Assembly: GCA_963978895.1 (NCBI GenBank) | Contig: OZ022241.1 | Coordinates: 6,762,653-6,826,652, forward strand | Reading direction: 5' to 3' | Length of the DNA: 64,000 nt | Source: Erpobdella octoculata | Lineage: Eukaryota; Annelida; Clitellata; Hirudinida; Erpobdellidae | Made by a program: the position numbers and the translations under genes | The notes under the pieces: model-generated | The model's input: only the letters and a program-made list of their open reading frames with translations | Told to the model about the DNA's origin: nothing | Databases searched by the model: none | In this document: in pieces, positions 53,064 through 63,913 of the stretch | Position numbering within the stretch: position 1 is the first letter of the stretch | How the letters are laid out: each line of letters begins with the position of its first letter

Positions 53064-55017
53064 GGAATGAGTTTTAAAGCATCTAAATCGAGAAGTCTCT
53101 CCCTGCGTCGCGGTAAAATTGATGAATACACCGTTTTCTCTGTTGATGGTAACAAGATTCCAACAGTGAGCGACGAACCAGTGAAAAGTCTCGGGAGATG
53201 GTATTGTAAATCCCTGAATGACGTTGATCAGGGTGCTTCTATTCTCCGTATGGCAACTGTCTCCATGGAAAGCATTAATGCTGCTCCGCTTCAGAGCAGG
53301 TTCAAAGTGTGGATTTTGCAATTTGTTTTAGTGCCAAGACTGCTTTGGCCTTTGACAGTCTATGAAATTGGTCTGCAAGTTGTGGAGAAACTAGAAAGAA
53401 AGATAGCTCGTTTTACACGTCAATGGTTTGGTCTGCCTCCGGGATTGACGTCTGTGGCTTTCTACGGCAAAACAGCCAAGCTGAGACTTCCATTGCGGTC
53501 ATTTGTTGAAGATTTCAAGATCAGCAAACTGAGAACTCAGATGATGCTCGATAATTCAACGGATCAGAGAGTCGCTGAGGTAAAACCAACTCTAATCTCA
53601 GGAACCAAATGGAATGCTAGGGTTGAAATAGAGAATGCCACGGTTTCTCTCCAGTGGACTGAAAGGACCGGAGCAGTTCAGTTGGGGCGGCATGGTGTTG
53701 GATGGAACCACCATCTCTGGTGGTCCAAGGCAAACGCTCAGGAAAGATCAGACTTGATTGTTCAGGACAGAAAGCAAGCGATAGAAAGCGAGAGAGTTGT
53801 GAAGAGCGCACAATTGTCACAGCAAGGCGACTGGACCAGATGGGAGGAGACAGTTCAGCGGTCTCTGTCATGGGAAGATATATGGCGCTATGCTCCAGTG
53901 CGGCTATCGTTCCTCATTAGATCGATGTATGATCAGCTGCCAACAGCCAGCAATTTAAAGAAATGGAAATTAATTGAGAACGATGAGTGTCAGCTCTGCG
54001 GTCAGTCGCAGTCATTGATTCATATTCTTTCCTCCTGCTCCTATTCCCTTTCTCATGGTAGATACACGTGGCGCCACAACCTTGTTCTCCAAAAGCTGCT
54101 GGGATTTGTAAAAGAGGCCTGCCGAAAAGCCAACTCAATGGAGGTGAAACCTAGGAGGAGGATTTATTTTTTGAGAGAGGGATTGCCGCAGCTAAATCGC
54201 CCAAAAAGAACCCTCACGGAAGGAGAGAATGTTTTCCATGCGGCGAACGACTGGAGGGTCTCTGCCGATCTGAAAACGGAAAAGTGCTTCCCAGTTTCAA
54301 TAAAGGAAAGTGGAAAAAGGCCAGACATAGTTGTTTTTTCGAGTCTGGCCAAGACATTTCTTCTCATCGAGTTGACAGTGCCTTGGGAAAGCAACATGGA
54401 GGCCAGTAACATCATGAAATTAGAAAGATACAGAGAATTGATGTTGGATTTGGAAGCAAATGGCTCAAGAGCTGAGCTTTTTGCTGTTGAAGTCGGAGCA
54501 CGCGGTTTGGTTGGTAAATCTTTGCTAAAGTTGCTGCGGGCCCTGGGAATGTCTAACAGAGAGCGGACCCGTGCAATTAAACAGATTTCTGAAGCAGCAG
54601 AATCGGCTTCATTCTGGATTTGGTCTCAAAGAGAGAAAAAAGAAGATTTTCCAAATTTAGAAGCCGCTCTCTCCGCTCCGCAAGAATAGAATTGCTTCGT
54701 CTTTGTTTACGTGGCGATATTAAGTACCGCTACGAAAGCGAAGCCGTTATGTCGTCGAAGGTTTTCTCACTTGAATAGTCTGAATTTCTCTAAAGTCGCG
54801 AGTTTATTTGCATGACAAATATCTGCCACGATGCAAGGAATGATAGAAATTCGATGTCGGAAAAGAACAGAAACATTTTCTGCCGGAGGACGTTCGTCCG
54901 TCGAACGTGGCTCGCCCCCCTTAGAACGTCAAGAAATTAAAGAGCCGAAACGTTTGCTCGAGGGGGGGTTTTCTTCTGATGACCTCCACAGAAAAGCTCT
55001 TCAGGAGTGAACACACA
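53064..55017 (+). mobile_element. 5'-truncated R2-like non-LTR retrotransposon, copy 1
   Basis: Corresponds to 56959-58912 of the following copy at a constant offset of 3895 bases. The translated parts differ at one residue (Phe for Leu, base 53429 versus 57324). The remaining open frame (53067-54689, 540 codons) keeps the zinc knuckle and restriction-like endonuclease but lacks the N-terminal finger and the reverse transcriptase core. 5' truncation is the usual outcome of target-primed reverse transcription. The 3' UTR (54690 on) abuts the 5' end of copy 2. Confidence 0.92.
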
Positions 55018-55032
55018 TTTTTGAGGCGTTAG

Positions 55033-58000
55033 CCATTTGACCCCCGGGAAAGACCGGGTGACTCTCGGGAAAGACCTTGTGGCAACTGGGAAAGACCGGT
55101 GACACCGTGGAAAGACAGGTGGCAACTCGGAAAGACGAGTATTACGGGTATCCTGGCCCAGCTTAGCCGGGATACAAAAAACACCGTTCATCTAGCTGCG
55201 ACAACGAAATCGAATTTATGCCCCCAGAGCTCCAACCGAAAGGAGGGGGAGTATGATGAGCTCACAATCGGACCTTCGGCCATCGAACTTGCTCTTCCAA
55301 CGGACCCTAATGGGGGAACACTTCATGAGTGTGTGTGCGGTAGAGGTTTTGCAACAAGCCGCGGTATGAAGGTTCACCGTACGAAAATGGGTTGCCTGCT
55401 TAAAGCTGTACAGGATCATCGTACTGAAGCAAGCATTGCTTCAGGTAAAACGCCGGGCCAAGTCGGGCCGGATGCCAACCACAGCCCCGACAGGTTCCAC
55501 GATCCTGATAGCGACGAGAATAGGCAACCTCGGGCTAGAATTAACTTCCCCGCTGCTGCTCACAAAGCGGATTGGTCGAAGCTCGACGAGATACTTTCCA
55601 AGCTTCTCAAAGTGCAGATGAAAGAACTTCCAATGTTTCAAGTGAACAATCTAACTGACACCATTTACAACAAGTGTTTAGAGATGTTCGGTTCCAAGGA
55701 AAAAGTTCTCATGGACAGAGGCGAAAAAACTCATATTTCAAGGCGACAACGAGAGATTGCTAGACTCAAAAAGGAAAAAAAACGACTTCGTCAACAATGG
55801 AGGAGAGCTCCAGACAACGAGAAACCAGGGCTCTCAGCATTACGACATGACTTGAGGCAGCGATTGAGTGCACTCTTGCGAGCAGAACGTTTGCGGGTAA
55901 AGAAAAGAGAACAAAGGAAGGCAAGATTCCAGTTTGTCAGAGATCCATTCCGTTATGGTAAAAGCTTGCTCGATCCACCAAAGTCAGGTACTCTGCAAGT
56001 CAGTAAAGAGCAGCTTGATCATCACTTCCGAGCTGCTTTCATTGACCCCTTGGGCGACAAAGAACTAGCTGAAAGATCAGATCTTCCCGAGATTCCTCTT
56101 CCAAAGGTTGCTTTCAACGAGGGAGTAATTTCAATTTTTGACATATCCCAATTCCTCCGAAAAACAAGAAATAGATCTGCTCCAGGCCCAAATGGTGTAC
56201 CATACCTGGTGTATAAAAAATGTCCGGGTGTGTTGAAAGTTTTACACTCATTGCTCAAGTCTGCTTGGACTTCCGGGTCTGTTGATAAAGAGTGGCAAAA
56301 AGCTGAAGGCATTTTTATACCAAAGGAGAAAGTTTCAGTCGACATCAATCAGTTCAGACCAATTTCTCTTCTCAATGTTGAAGGAAAAATATTTTTTGCT
56401 GTGCTTGCCAAGAGGTTGACGAGCTATCTAACACAAAACGACTACATAGACAAGTCAATTCAGAAAGGAGGAATCCCTGGTGTTCCTGGTTGCATCGAAC
56501 ATTCTACCATGATCTGGGAGTCTATAAAAAGAGCAAAACAGAATCGACTCAGTTTGCACGTCGTTTGGCTTGATCTTGCAAATGCTTATGGAGCGGTTCG
56601 TCACCAGCTGATTTGGAGAGCTTTAACGATGCACCATGTTCCAAAGTTCGTTATGGATATTCTACGACAGTATTTTCAAGATTTTCACCTGAGATTATCG
56701 ACAAAGACGTGTTCAACCGATTGGTTTCGTCTTCAGGTCGGTATAGCCATGGGGTGCTCTATTTCTCCCATATTATTCGTGCTAGCAATGCAACTACTTC
56801 TGAATTCAGTTGGTGCAAGGGTAGAAGATGTTTATGTCGGCCGAGGTATTTTCATGCCACCTCTGAGAGCTTTCATGGACGACACGACAATTAGTTTGAA
56901 TAAGTGTATTTCAATGAGACGGACACTTGATGTCTTCAGCGATCTACTCAAATGGTGCGGAATGAGTTTTAAAGCATCTAAATCGAGAAGTCTCTCCCTG
57001 CGTCGCGGTAAAATTGATGAATACACCGTTTTCTCTGTTGATGGTAACAAGATTCCAACAGTGAGCGACGAACCAGTGAAAAGTCTCGGGAGATGGTATT
57101 GTAAATCCCTGAATGACGTTGATCAGGGTGCTTCTATTCTCCGTATGGCAACTGTCTCCATGGAAAGCATTAATGCTGCTCCGCTTCAGAGCAGGTTCAA
57201 AGTGTGGATTTTGCAATTTGTTTTAGTGCCAAGACTGCTTTGGCCTTTGACAGTCTATGAAATTGGTCTGCAAGTTGTGGAGAAACTAGAAAGAAAGATA
57301 GCTCGTTTTACACGTCAATGGTTGGGTCTGCCTCCGGGATTGACGTCTGTGGCTTTCTACGGCAAAACAGCCAAGCTGAGACTTCCATTGCGGTCATTTG
57401 TTGAAGATTTCAAGATCAGCAAACTGAGAACTCAGATGATGCTCGATAATTCAACGGATCAGAGAGTCGCTGAGGTAAAACCAACTCTAATCTCAGGAAC
57501 CAAATGGAATGCTAGGGTTGAAATAGAGAATGCCACGGTTTCTCTCCAGTGGACTGAAAGGACCGGAGCAGTTCAGTTGGGGCGGCATGGTGTTGGATGG
57601 AACCACCATCTCTGGTGGTCCAAGGCAAACGCTCAGGAAAGATCAGACTTGATTGTTCAGGACAGAAAGCAAGCGATAGAAAGCGAGAGAGTTGTGAAGA
57701 GCGCACAATTGTCACAGCAAGGCGACTGGACCAGATGGGAGGAGACAGTTCAGCGGTCTCTGTCATGGGAAGATATATGGCGCTATGCTCCAGTGCGGCT
57801 ATCGTTCCTCATTAGATCGATGTATGATCAGCTGCCAACAGCCAGCAATTTAAAGAAATGGAAATTAATTGAGAACGATGAGTGTCAGCTCTGCGGTCAG
57901 TCGCAGTCATTGATTCATATTCTTTCCTCCTGCTCCTATTCCCTTTCTCATGGTAGATACACGTGGCGCCACAACCTTGTTCTCCAAAAGCTGCTGGGAT

Positions 58001-58584
58001 TTGTAAAAGAGGCCTGCCGAAAAGCCAACTCAATGGAGGTGAAACCTAGGAGGAGGATTTATTTTTTGAGAGAGGGATTGCCGCAGCTAAATCGCCCAAA
58101 AAGAACCCTCACGGAAGGAGAGAATGTTTTCCATGCGGCGAACGACTGGAGGGTCTCTGCCGATCTGAAAACGGAAAAGTGCTTCCCAGTTTCAATAAAG
58201 GAAAGTGGAAAAAGGCCAGACATAGTTGTTTTTTCGAGTCTGGCCAAGACATTTCTTCTCATCGAGTTGACAGTGCCTTGGGAAAGCAACATGGAGGCCA
58301 GTAACATCATGAAATTAGAAAGATACAGAGAATTGATGTTGGATTTGGAAGCAAATGGCTCAAGAGCTGAGCTTTTTGCTGTTGAAGTCGGAGCACGCGG
58401 TTTGGTTGGTAAATCTTTGCTAAAGTTGCTGCGGGCCCTGGGAATGTCTAACAGAGAGCGGACCCGTGCAATTAAACAGATTTCTGAAGCAGCAGAATCG
58501 GCTTCATTCTGGATTTGGTCTCAAAGAGAGAAAAAAGAAGATTTTCCAAATTTAGAAGCCGCTCTCTCCGCTCCGCAAGAATAG
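55033..58584 (+). CDS. R2-like retrotransposon polyprotein (reverse transcriptase and restriction-like endonuclease)
   Basis: One open frame from just after the stop at 55030-55032 to TAG at 58582-58584. There is no ATG until the codon inside the zinc finger; the nearest plausible start is GTG at 55099, giving 1161 residues (numbering from there). A CCHC-type finger at 78-99 (CVCGRGFATSRGMKVHR, then Cys). Reverse transcriptase motifs RNRSAPGPNGVPYLVYK, FRPISLLNVEGKIF, DLANAYGAV, GIAMGCSISPILF and the catalytic FMDD at 592-595 (FMDD where many families have YADD). Zinc knuckle C929-x2-C-x7-H-x4-C (CQLCGQSQSLIHILSSC). Endonuclease RPD (1039-1041) with ELTVPWE. This order (finger, RT, CCHC, REL endonuclease) is that of the R2/R4/NeSL/Hero group, which performs target-primed reverse transcription. 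No stops or frameshifts, so it may be active. Confidence 0.9.
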   Translation, partial: PFDPRERPGDSRERPCGNWERPVTPWKDRWQLGKTSITGILAQLSRDTKNTVHLAATTKSNLCPQSSNRKEGEYDELTIGPSAIELALPTDPNGGTLHECVCGRGFATSRGMKVHRTKMGCLLKAVQDHRTEASIASGKTPGQVGPDANHSPDRFHDPDSDENRQPRARINFPAAAHKADWSKLDEILSKLLKVQMKELPMFQVNNLTDTIYNKCLEMFGSKEKVLMDRGEKTHISRRQREIARLKKEKKRLRQQWRRAPDNEKPGLSALRHDLRQRLSALLRAERLRVKKREQRKARFQFVRDPFRYGKSLLDPPKSGTLQVSKEQLDHHFRAAFIDPLGDKELAERSDLPEIPLPKVAFNEGVISIFDISQFLRKTRNRSAPGPNGVPYLVYKKCPGVLKVLHSLLKSAWTSGSVDKEWQKAEGIFIPKEKVSVDINQFRPISLLNVEGKIFFAVLAKRLTSYLTQNDYIDKSIQKGGIPGVPGCIEHSTMIWESIKRAKQNRLSLHVVWLDLANAYGAVRHQLIWRALTMHHVPKFVMDILRQYFQDFHLRLSTKTCSTDWFRLQVGIAMGCSISPILFVLAMQLLLNSVGARVEDVYVGRGIFMPPLRAFMDDTTISLNKCISMRRTLDVFSDLLKWCGMSFKASKSRSLSLRRGKIDEYTVFSVDGNKIPTVSDEPVKSLGRWYCKSLNDVDQGASILRMATVSMESINAAPLQSRFKVWILQFVLVPRLLWPLTVYEIGLQVVEKLERKIARFTRQWLGLPPGLTSVAFYGKTAKLRLPLRSFVEDFKISKLRTQMMLDNSTDQRVAEVKPTLISGTKWNARVEIENATVSLQWTERTGAVQLGRHGVGWNHHLWWSKANAQERSDLIVQDRKQAIESERVVKSAQLSQQGDWTRWEETVQRSLSWEDIWRYAPVRLSFLIRSMYDQLPTASNLKKWKLIENDECQLCGQSQSLIHILSSCSYSLSHGRYTWRHNLVLQKLLGFVKEACRKANSMEVKPRRRIYFLREGLPQLNRPKRTLTEGENVFHAANDWRVSADLKTEKCFPVSIKESGKRPDIVVFSSLAKTFLLIELTVPWESNMEASNIMKLERYRELMLDLEANGSRAELFAVEVGARGLVGKSLLKLLRALGMSNRERTRAIKQISEAAESASFWIWSQREKKEDFPNLEAALSAPQE

Positions 58585-58912
58585 AATTGCTTCGTCTTTG
58601 TTTACGTGGCGATATTAAGTACCGCTACGAAAGCGAAGCCGTTATGTCGTCGAAGGTTTTCTCACTTGAATAGTCTGAATTTCTCTAAAGTCGCGAGTTT
58701 ATTTGCATGACAAATATCTGCCACGATGCAAGGAATGATAGAAATTCGATGTCGGAAAAGAACAGAAACATTTTCTGCCGGAGGACGTTCGTCCGTCGAA
58801 CGTGGCTCGCCCCCCTTAGAACGTCAAGAAATTAAAGAGCCGAAACGTTTGCTCGAGGGGGGGTTTTCTTCTGATGACCTCCACAGAAAAGCTCTTCAGG
58901 AGTGAACACACA
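58585..58912 (+). other. 3' UTR of the R2-like element
   Basis: Identical by eye to 54690-55017. It holds short inverted motifs (GAGGACGTTCGTCCGTCGAACGTGG) that could fold for recognition by the element's reverse transcriptase; this role is inferred by analogy with R2 3' UTRs. Confidence 0.6.
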
Positions 58913-59474
58913 CACATACATACATACATACATACATACATACATACATACATACATACAAACATACATACATACATACATACATACATACATACATACA
59001 TACATACATACATACATACATACATACATACATACATACATACATACATACATACATACATACATACATACATACATACATACATACATACATACATACA
59101 TACATACATACATACATACATACATACATACATACATACATACATACATACATACATACATACATACATACATACATACATACATACATACATACATACA
59201 TACATACATACATACATACATACATACATACATACATACATACATACATACATACATACAAACATACATACATACATACATACATACATACATACATACA
59301 TACATACATACATACATACATACATACATACATACATACATACATACATACATACATACATACATACATACATACATACATACATACATACATACATACA
59401 TACATACATACATACATACATACATACATACATACATACATACATACATACATGCATGCATGTATACATACATA
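58909..59474. repeat. (CATA)n microsatellite, right boundary of the retrotransposon pair
   Basis: About 560 bases of CATA repeats, starting right at the retrotransposon 3' end (ACACACACATACATA) and ending GCATGCATGTATACATACATA before a hAT-like terminus. Confidence 0.97.
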
Positions 59475-59475
59475 C

Positions 59476-60620
59476 AGGGGCGCCCATCCTCTCTGGCTGC
59501 TGCAAGCAGACTGCCCCCCTCTCTTTTTTCTTCCGTATCCTCTCCATCCAAAATGTAAGTTGAAACTAAAAAGAGTTATTGAAAATTTCCTGCAAATTTA
59601 CAAGATGGCCACATCCAAATATCAATAAAATAATAAACTATTCAATATTTATTAAAAAATTACATCATTGTGAATAAAATTTAGCATTGTCAAATGAAGA
59701 AAGTGTGCTTGCAGAGTGGGAGTAACACGAGAATTAATGTCACCATCTCTTAACTGTACAACCAAGTCTTTTCTGATGATATTATCAGAGGGGCTGACAA
59801 ATAATCATCTGAAATTGGTGATCGAAATCTATTTTTGATGATCTTCAGTTTATTTAAAACCCTTATAGCTTAGAGTTTGGAAACTGCAAGACAAGCAAAT
59901 ATGCTATACAGACTTTACAAATAAAAAAGCCAAATAATTTAGAAAGCAATTGCAATGGTTTCATAAATACAATTTCAGACTCAACCTCAACATCTTGAAT
60001 GTGTTTTTCATTATCAGGTTGTCTTTGACGTAGGAGTGGCTCATTGCAACCTTTTTGTTAAAGATCATCCTTATTAGTAGTCGTGCTATTTTGAGACAGA
60101 AAACAGAACGTTGTTTTGAAGTCTGACGTTTCAGCAGCGACTGCATTGGCATGAGCTTCATAAAGGTGGCAAATCATTTAAAGGTCAGAAATTTTTATAA
60201 AATTATCACTAAAGAGAGCCTGAAGTGTGATCAACGACAATTGCTAAATAAATGTTAGATTCTGTTGCTTAAATCTGCTACACATCTGCTGATATGCCTC
60301 ATCCAGAACAACCATGAATGTATCTACTTAAAAACGAGCCAGTCCATTCAAACAATCATCATTAGCCATTTTTCCAGGCATCTTTTTCTTAATGATGCAA
60401 AAAAAACTGATTGATCATAAACTGTTTCTCAGGCTGAATCATTTTTGAAATTTGTACACTATTGAATACAGTTTTTTTTACAAGAGGCACAGCTGATGCC
60501 AAGAAAAGCGTAACCCCATGGTTGTATTGTTATAAGATAAGCTGTGAAGCATGTGCAATTTCTTTGTTTAGTACTTTAGAATATGCTTATTCCAACTGCT
60601 CTGAATGATAGAAAATTTAA
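59476..60620 (-). pseudogene. Decayed hAT transposon with ZMYM1-like transposase
   Basis: The right-hand end CAGGGGCGCCCATCC (59476) has hAT-type terminal sequence. On the minus strand degraded transposase reads ICHLYEAHANAVAAETSDF (about 60100-60180) and RVLNKLKIIKNRFRSPISDD followed by YLSAPLIISSEKTWLYS (about 59765-59870). The tail SRVTPTLQAHFLHLTML comes before a stop. Frames change several times. The opposite terminal repeat was not found. Confidence 0.6.
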
Positions 60621-61655
60621 ATGTACCAGTTAAACAATAATAAGTAATCTATAAGTATTTTTTATTTAAAATTGTATTCAATTAGTTGTTTTTTACACGA
60701 CATTCGCCGTACAGTGTTGCAGATCTGACACTATATGGCACTCGGCTTGATTTTGTTAGCGATTGGTTCATTGTCCTAACCCTAGCAAAGACCAATTTAA
60801 GAAACATTAATAAAAAAAAATAAATAAGAAATTTAGTAATTTTATTATATTTTTTAGTTGTTTTTTGAAATAAGTAAAAAAATCTATAATATATTTTTAC
60901 GACGCTTATATTAACTTGCTCTGTTGTTTGTTGTTTGTTTAATGAAATTTTTTAAAGCTTTCTAAAGTACTTCTAATGGTTTTTAGAAGTTGATTTTTTG
61001 CATGCATGTCTGGTGAGAATATATTACTACATTTTCAGATTTGAAAAAAAAAACAAATTATTTAAATACTAAAACTGGAAAATCATAAAAATTAATTTTT
61101 TTTAAACAACACTCATAAATAAATATACTAAAAGTTTAAAAATAATGTTTAAATATATCATCTACAGATTTTTTAACCAAACTTTCCGTTCAAAAGTTCA
61201 GAAGTGGGCAATAATCGAATTTATATAGATAAAAGCCAACGTTTTTATCTTTCGAACGAAAAGTTTGGTTTATCACTTGATTGATTACACTCATTTCAAA
61301 TTATGCTTGCGAAGCATATGAGTTGTGCAAATATTTTTGCTGAAGCTGTATTTTTTACACTATTAAAATTATGCTGGCGAAGCATATGAGTTATTCAACT
61401 ATTTTTGAATAAAACATTTGCTGAAGCTGTATTTTTCATACTATTAAAATTATGAATTTATAAGTAATCGTGTAAAATAAACTGTTTCTAAATTTGATCA
61501 AGTCATTTTTGTTTTTGAAGGAACAAAAGACGTTTTCATATTTTGACAAATTGACATGCAAGCAAGTTAAATAAATAAATATATAAAGAAAACTAAATAT
61601 TTTGAGCGGCAGGACAAGGGACTGAAGTGACCTCAAACAACATAAAGTGCACAGT
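60621..61655. repeat. Intergenic DNA with a foldback and a ~90-bp duplication
   Basis: An inverted repeat AACCAAACTTTCCGTTCAAA (61178) / CTTTCGAACGAAAAGTTTGG (to 61271) forms a hairpin of about 22 bp around a 50-base loop. At 61297-61447 a segment holding the palindrome TATGCTTGCGAAGCATA and GCTGAAGCTGTATTTTT is present twice (second copy with TGCTGGCGAAGCATA). No gene is seen. Confidence 0.55.
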
Positions 61656-61680
61656 TTATACTGATCTACAATAAGAACAA

Positions 61681-61890
61681 TTATTGTGTTTTGAAGGTGG
61701 ATATGGAATCCGAATTTCGGATGTCGGCTGGTAGCGCATTCGAAACGTTCGGTGATGCGTGGCGAAAGAACCTTCCAGCAATATTGTCGTTGGTTTTCGT
61801 CTGCACGAGTTCTGAGGCAATTGATGAACGGAGCGGTTTTCCAATGAGACGATGTGAAGGAGTTTGTGAAGGTATGTGGGAGAAGAACAA
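61681..61890 (-). pseudogene. LINE reverse-transcriptase C-terminal fragment
   Basis: The minus-strand frame contains GRFFRHASPNVSNALPADIR followed by NSDSISTFKTQ, which resembles the conserved tail of LINE polyproteins of the form R.F...(A)P..WN.LP..IR...S.S.FK..LK. Only this tail survives and it ends within the window of homology. A longer overlapping minus-strand frame (61436-61933) does not show this pattern and is probably incidental. Confidence 0.5.
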
Positions 61891-61939
61891 AGTCGAAATT
61901 TTGTACGTTATCAGGGCGACTACAGACAGACAAAACTAA

Positions 61940-62570
61940 GCAAAAGCTTGTAATAGAAAAGACAATTTTTTAGTTTTTAAATTCTTTTTATTAAATCAGG
62001 GATGGTAAAATTTGAGAGTTCAAAATTTTAATCAACATCCAAATTTGATTTTTCTAAATGTTGAAATGTCAATGTCCTTGATGATGAAATGAAGTCCTGC
62101 TGGTTTAATCTAGTAAAAAATTAAAATAAAATAATTAGAATGGTGTGGACTAAGTTTAAAATATTTTAAACGTTTACTATGTTTATGCAAATTCTACTTA
62201 AATTTGGTAAAATATGATAAGAAACTTGATAAACTTTTTTTTTTTTAAATTTATCTTTTCAACGTCTAGTTAAAATACTCAAAGAACTGGTTAAACAGAA
62301 AAAAACTTGAAGAAAAACCAGCAAGTTGATTAAACTAATACAAACCTAGTATGAAATTTGACCATAAATTATAAGCAAAAACAATAATAAATATAGATTA
62401 GACAGGTTCTGTTAAATAATATATTTTTAAGAGTAGGTTGAATACAATAAAATTAAAAAGTTTTAAATGTATAATTATTATTAAAGTTCAAAATATATTA
62501 TAGTATAGAAACTTTTTACTAAAAATTAAACATAGTCAACGCATAAAAACTGATTATAAATTAGAATGAC
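61940..62570. other. 3' flank of g4
   Basis: AT-rich. It holds a weak counterpart (CTGCTGGTTTAATCTAG at about 62098) of the conserved block found downstream of g2 and g3. No other gene is seen. Confidence 0.5.
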
Positions 62571-63913
62571 CTAATGATGATGCTCTTTGAAGAATTCTAT
62601 GACGCAACGCTCTGGCTTGGGGAAAGGTTTAGCTGCAAAAGTGATTACATATACAAACAATTTGTATTTTTAATCAACAAAATAATCAATTATAACTGTT
62701 TATGAATCATAAATTTAACCAAAATTCATTTAATGAATAACATAATTCCTAAAATAGAATTACCCAATTCTGAAATTTTTTCAATATCCTTAGCTTCGTC
62801 AGCTGAAGCAAAATCAGCACAGAATTTTTCAGCATCTTTTCAAAAAACATAATCAATATTTTATTTTGTTCCTGAGCAGATGAAATTGTTTGTTATATGA
62901 AACTAAATTAAATTTATTTATTTAATATTATGTATTATTAAATAAACGTATTATTTTTACAGATAAAAAAAGCTATTAAATATTTCAATTCACATACCGG
63001 CAACGGTCAACGGTTTTACAAATTCTTTAAGAAAAAAATATTAAATCTATCATGAAATTATTAAAAAATTATTTAAAAATTAATTATGTTGAAATTTATT
63101 TATAATATTAAAAACCAAATTTGTTGTATTAATAAATTCAAAGTTATAATAATTGGCTATAATAACTTGGAAAAATTTTATTTTATTTTAAACAAAAAAT
63201 TAGACAAAATTATTTTCTGAACCACAATCACTCAACCTTCTACTTTTTCAAAGAAATTTTCAAGACATTCGCGTGTTTCTTCGGACAGTTCAGACAGGTC
63301 CTTGGACAGGGACATATCTTCAGCTGCAAAGTTTATCAAATTTATAAATGAGAATTATTTTATTTTATTATTATCAACACGTTAATAATTGCGAAAAAAC
63401 AATAATTGATTTGAAAGTTTCTAAAATGATAGAAAATTTACATTTTTCAGGAAGTTTGCCAGTTTCCTTTAATTCGGCACAGAAATGTTTGGAAGCTGTT
63501 TAAATAAACACATTATTGTAGTTTACGCTGTTTGTTTTAAATTTATTTGTTGGTAATTTACTAATTATATATTTAATGATGCTTACCTCCTATGAAAAAC
63601 TCTATGCCAGGATTACCTGAATGAAAAATTTAGTTTAGTTATTATATTCGATACTTTTTGTTAAAACACCTAAAAATTAATACCTGCAAGCTTTAACTCA
63701 ATGCGAACAAAATGTTAAAAATAGGTTAAATTTAAATTTAATTATAATTTTAGTGAAAACTATCATTTGTGTTTTCACACATTTTTCTAAATAGAGTTTT
63801 TGTTTTTTTTCCAAATGCTATTAGTATGAAAAAAATTAAAAAACTTCACCAGGTTTTGCAAAGCAAACATTTGCAACAACCAGAAACAAAACTCCAACAA
63901 TAACTGCTTTCAT
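62571..63913 (-). CDS. g4: secreted four-Cys small-exon family protein
   Basis: Seven exons: 63850-63913 (64 nt), 63587-63616 (30), 63442-63495 (54), 63237-63323 (87), 62998-63024 (27), 62764-62835 (72), 62571-62632 (62, TAG). All GT-AG, all phase 1, product 131 aa. Signal peptide MKAVIVGVLFLVVANVCFA. Mature Cys at 37, 69, 93 and 121. Module 1 FFIGASKHFC...RECLENFFEKVE; module 2 FVKPLTVADAEKFC...ERCVIEFFKE, ending in three His. Exon 4 is the longest in the family (Ser/Leu/Glu-rich insert LSKDLSELSEETRE). It has the most compact intron 1 (233 bp) and is the most diverged of the four-Cys copies. Function unknown. Confidence 0.85.

Larger units (their letters stand above)
55018..58912 (+). mobile_element. 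Full-length R2-like non-LTR retrotransposon, copy 2
   Basis: About 3.9 kb. The 5' part (55018-55160) has GGGAAAGACCGGTGAC-type short tandem repeats. One long frame and a 3' UTR of about 330 bases follow, ending CTTCAGGAGTGAACACACA at the (CATA)n array. No poly-A tail. With copy 1 it is bounded on both outer sides by CATA repeats, which suggests a microsatellite target rather than 28S rDNA. Confidence 0.9.

Noticed and set aside
61436..61933. 165-codon minus-strand gene
   Set aside because: No domain, a low-complexity hydrophobic tail and overlap with a LINE-tail reading in another frame.
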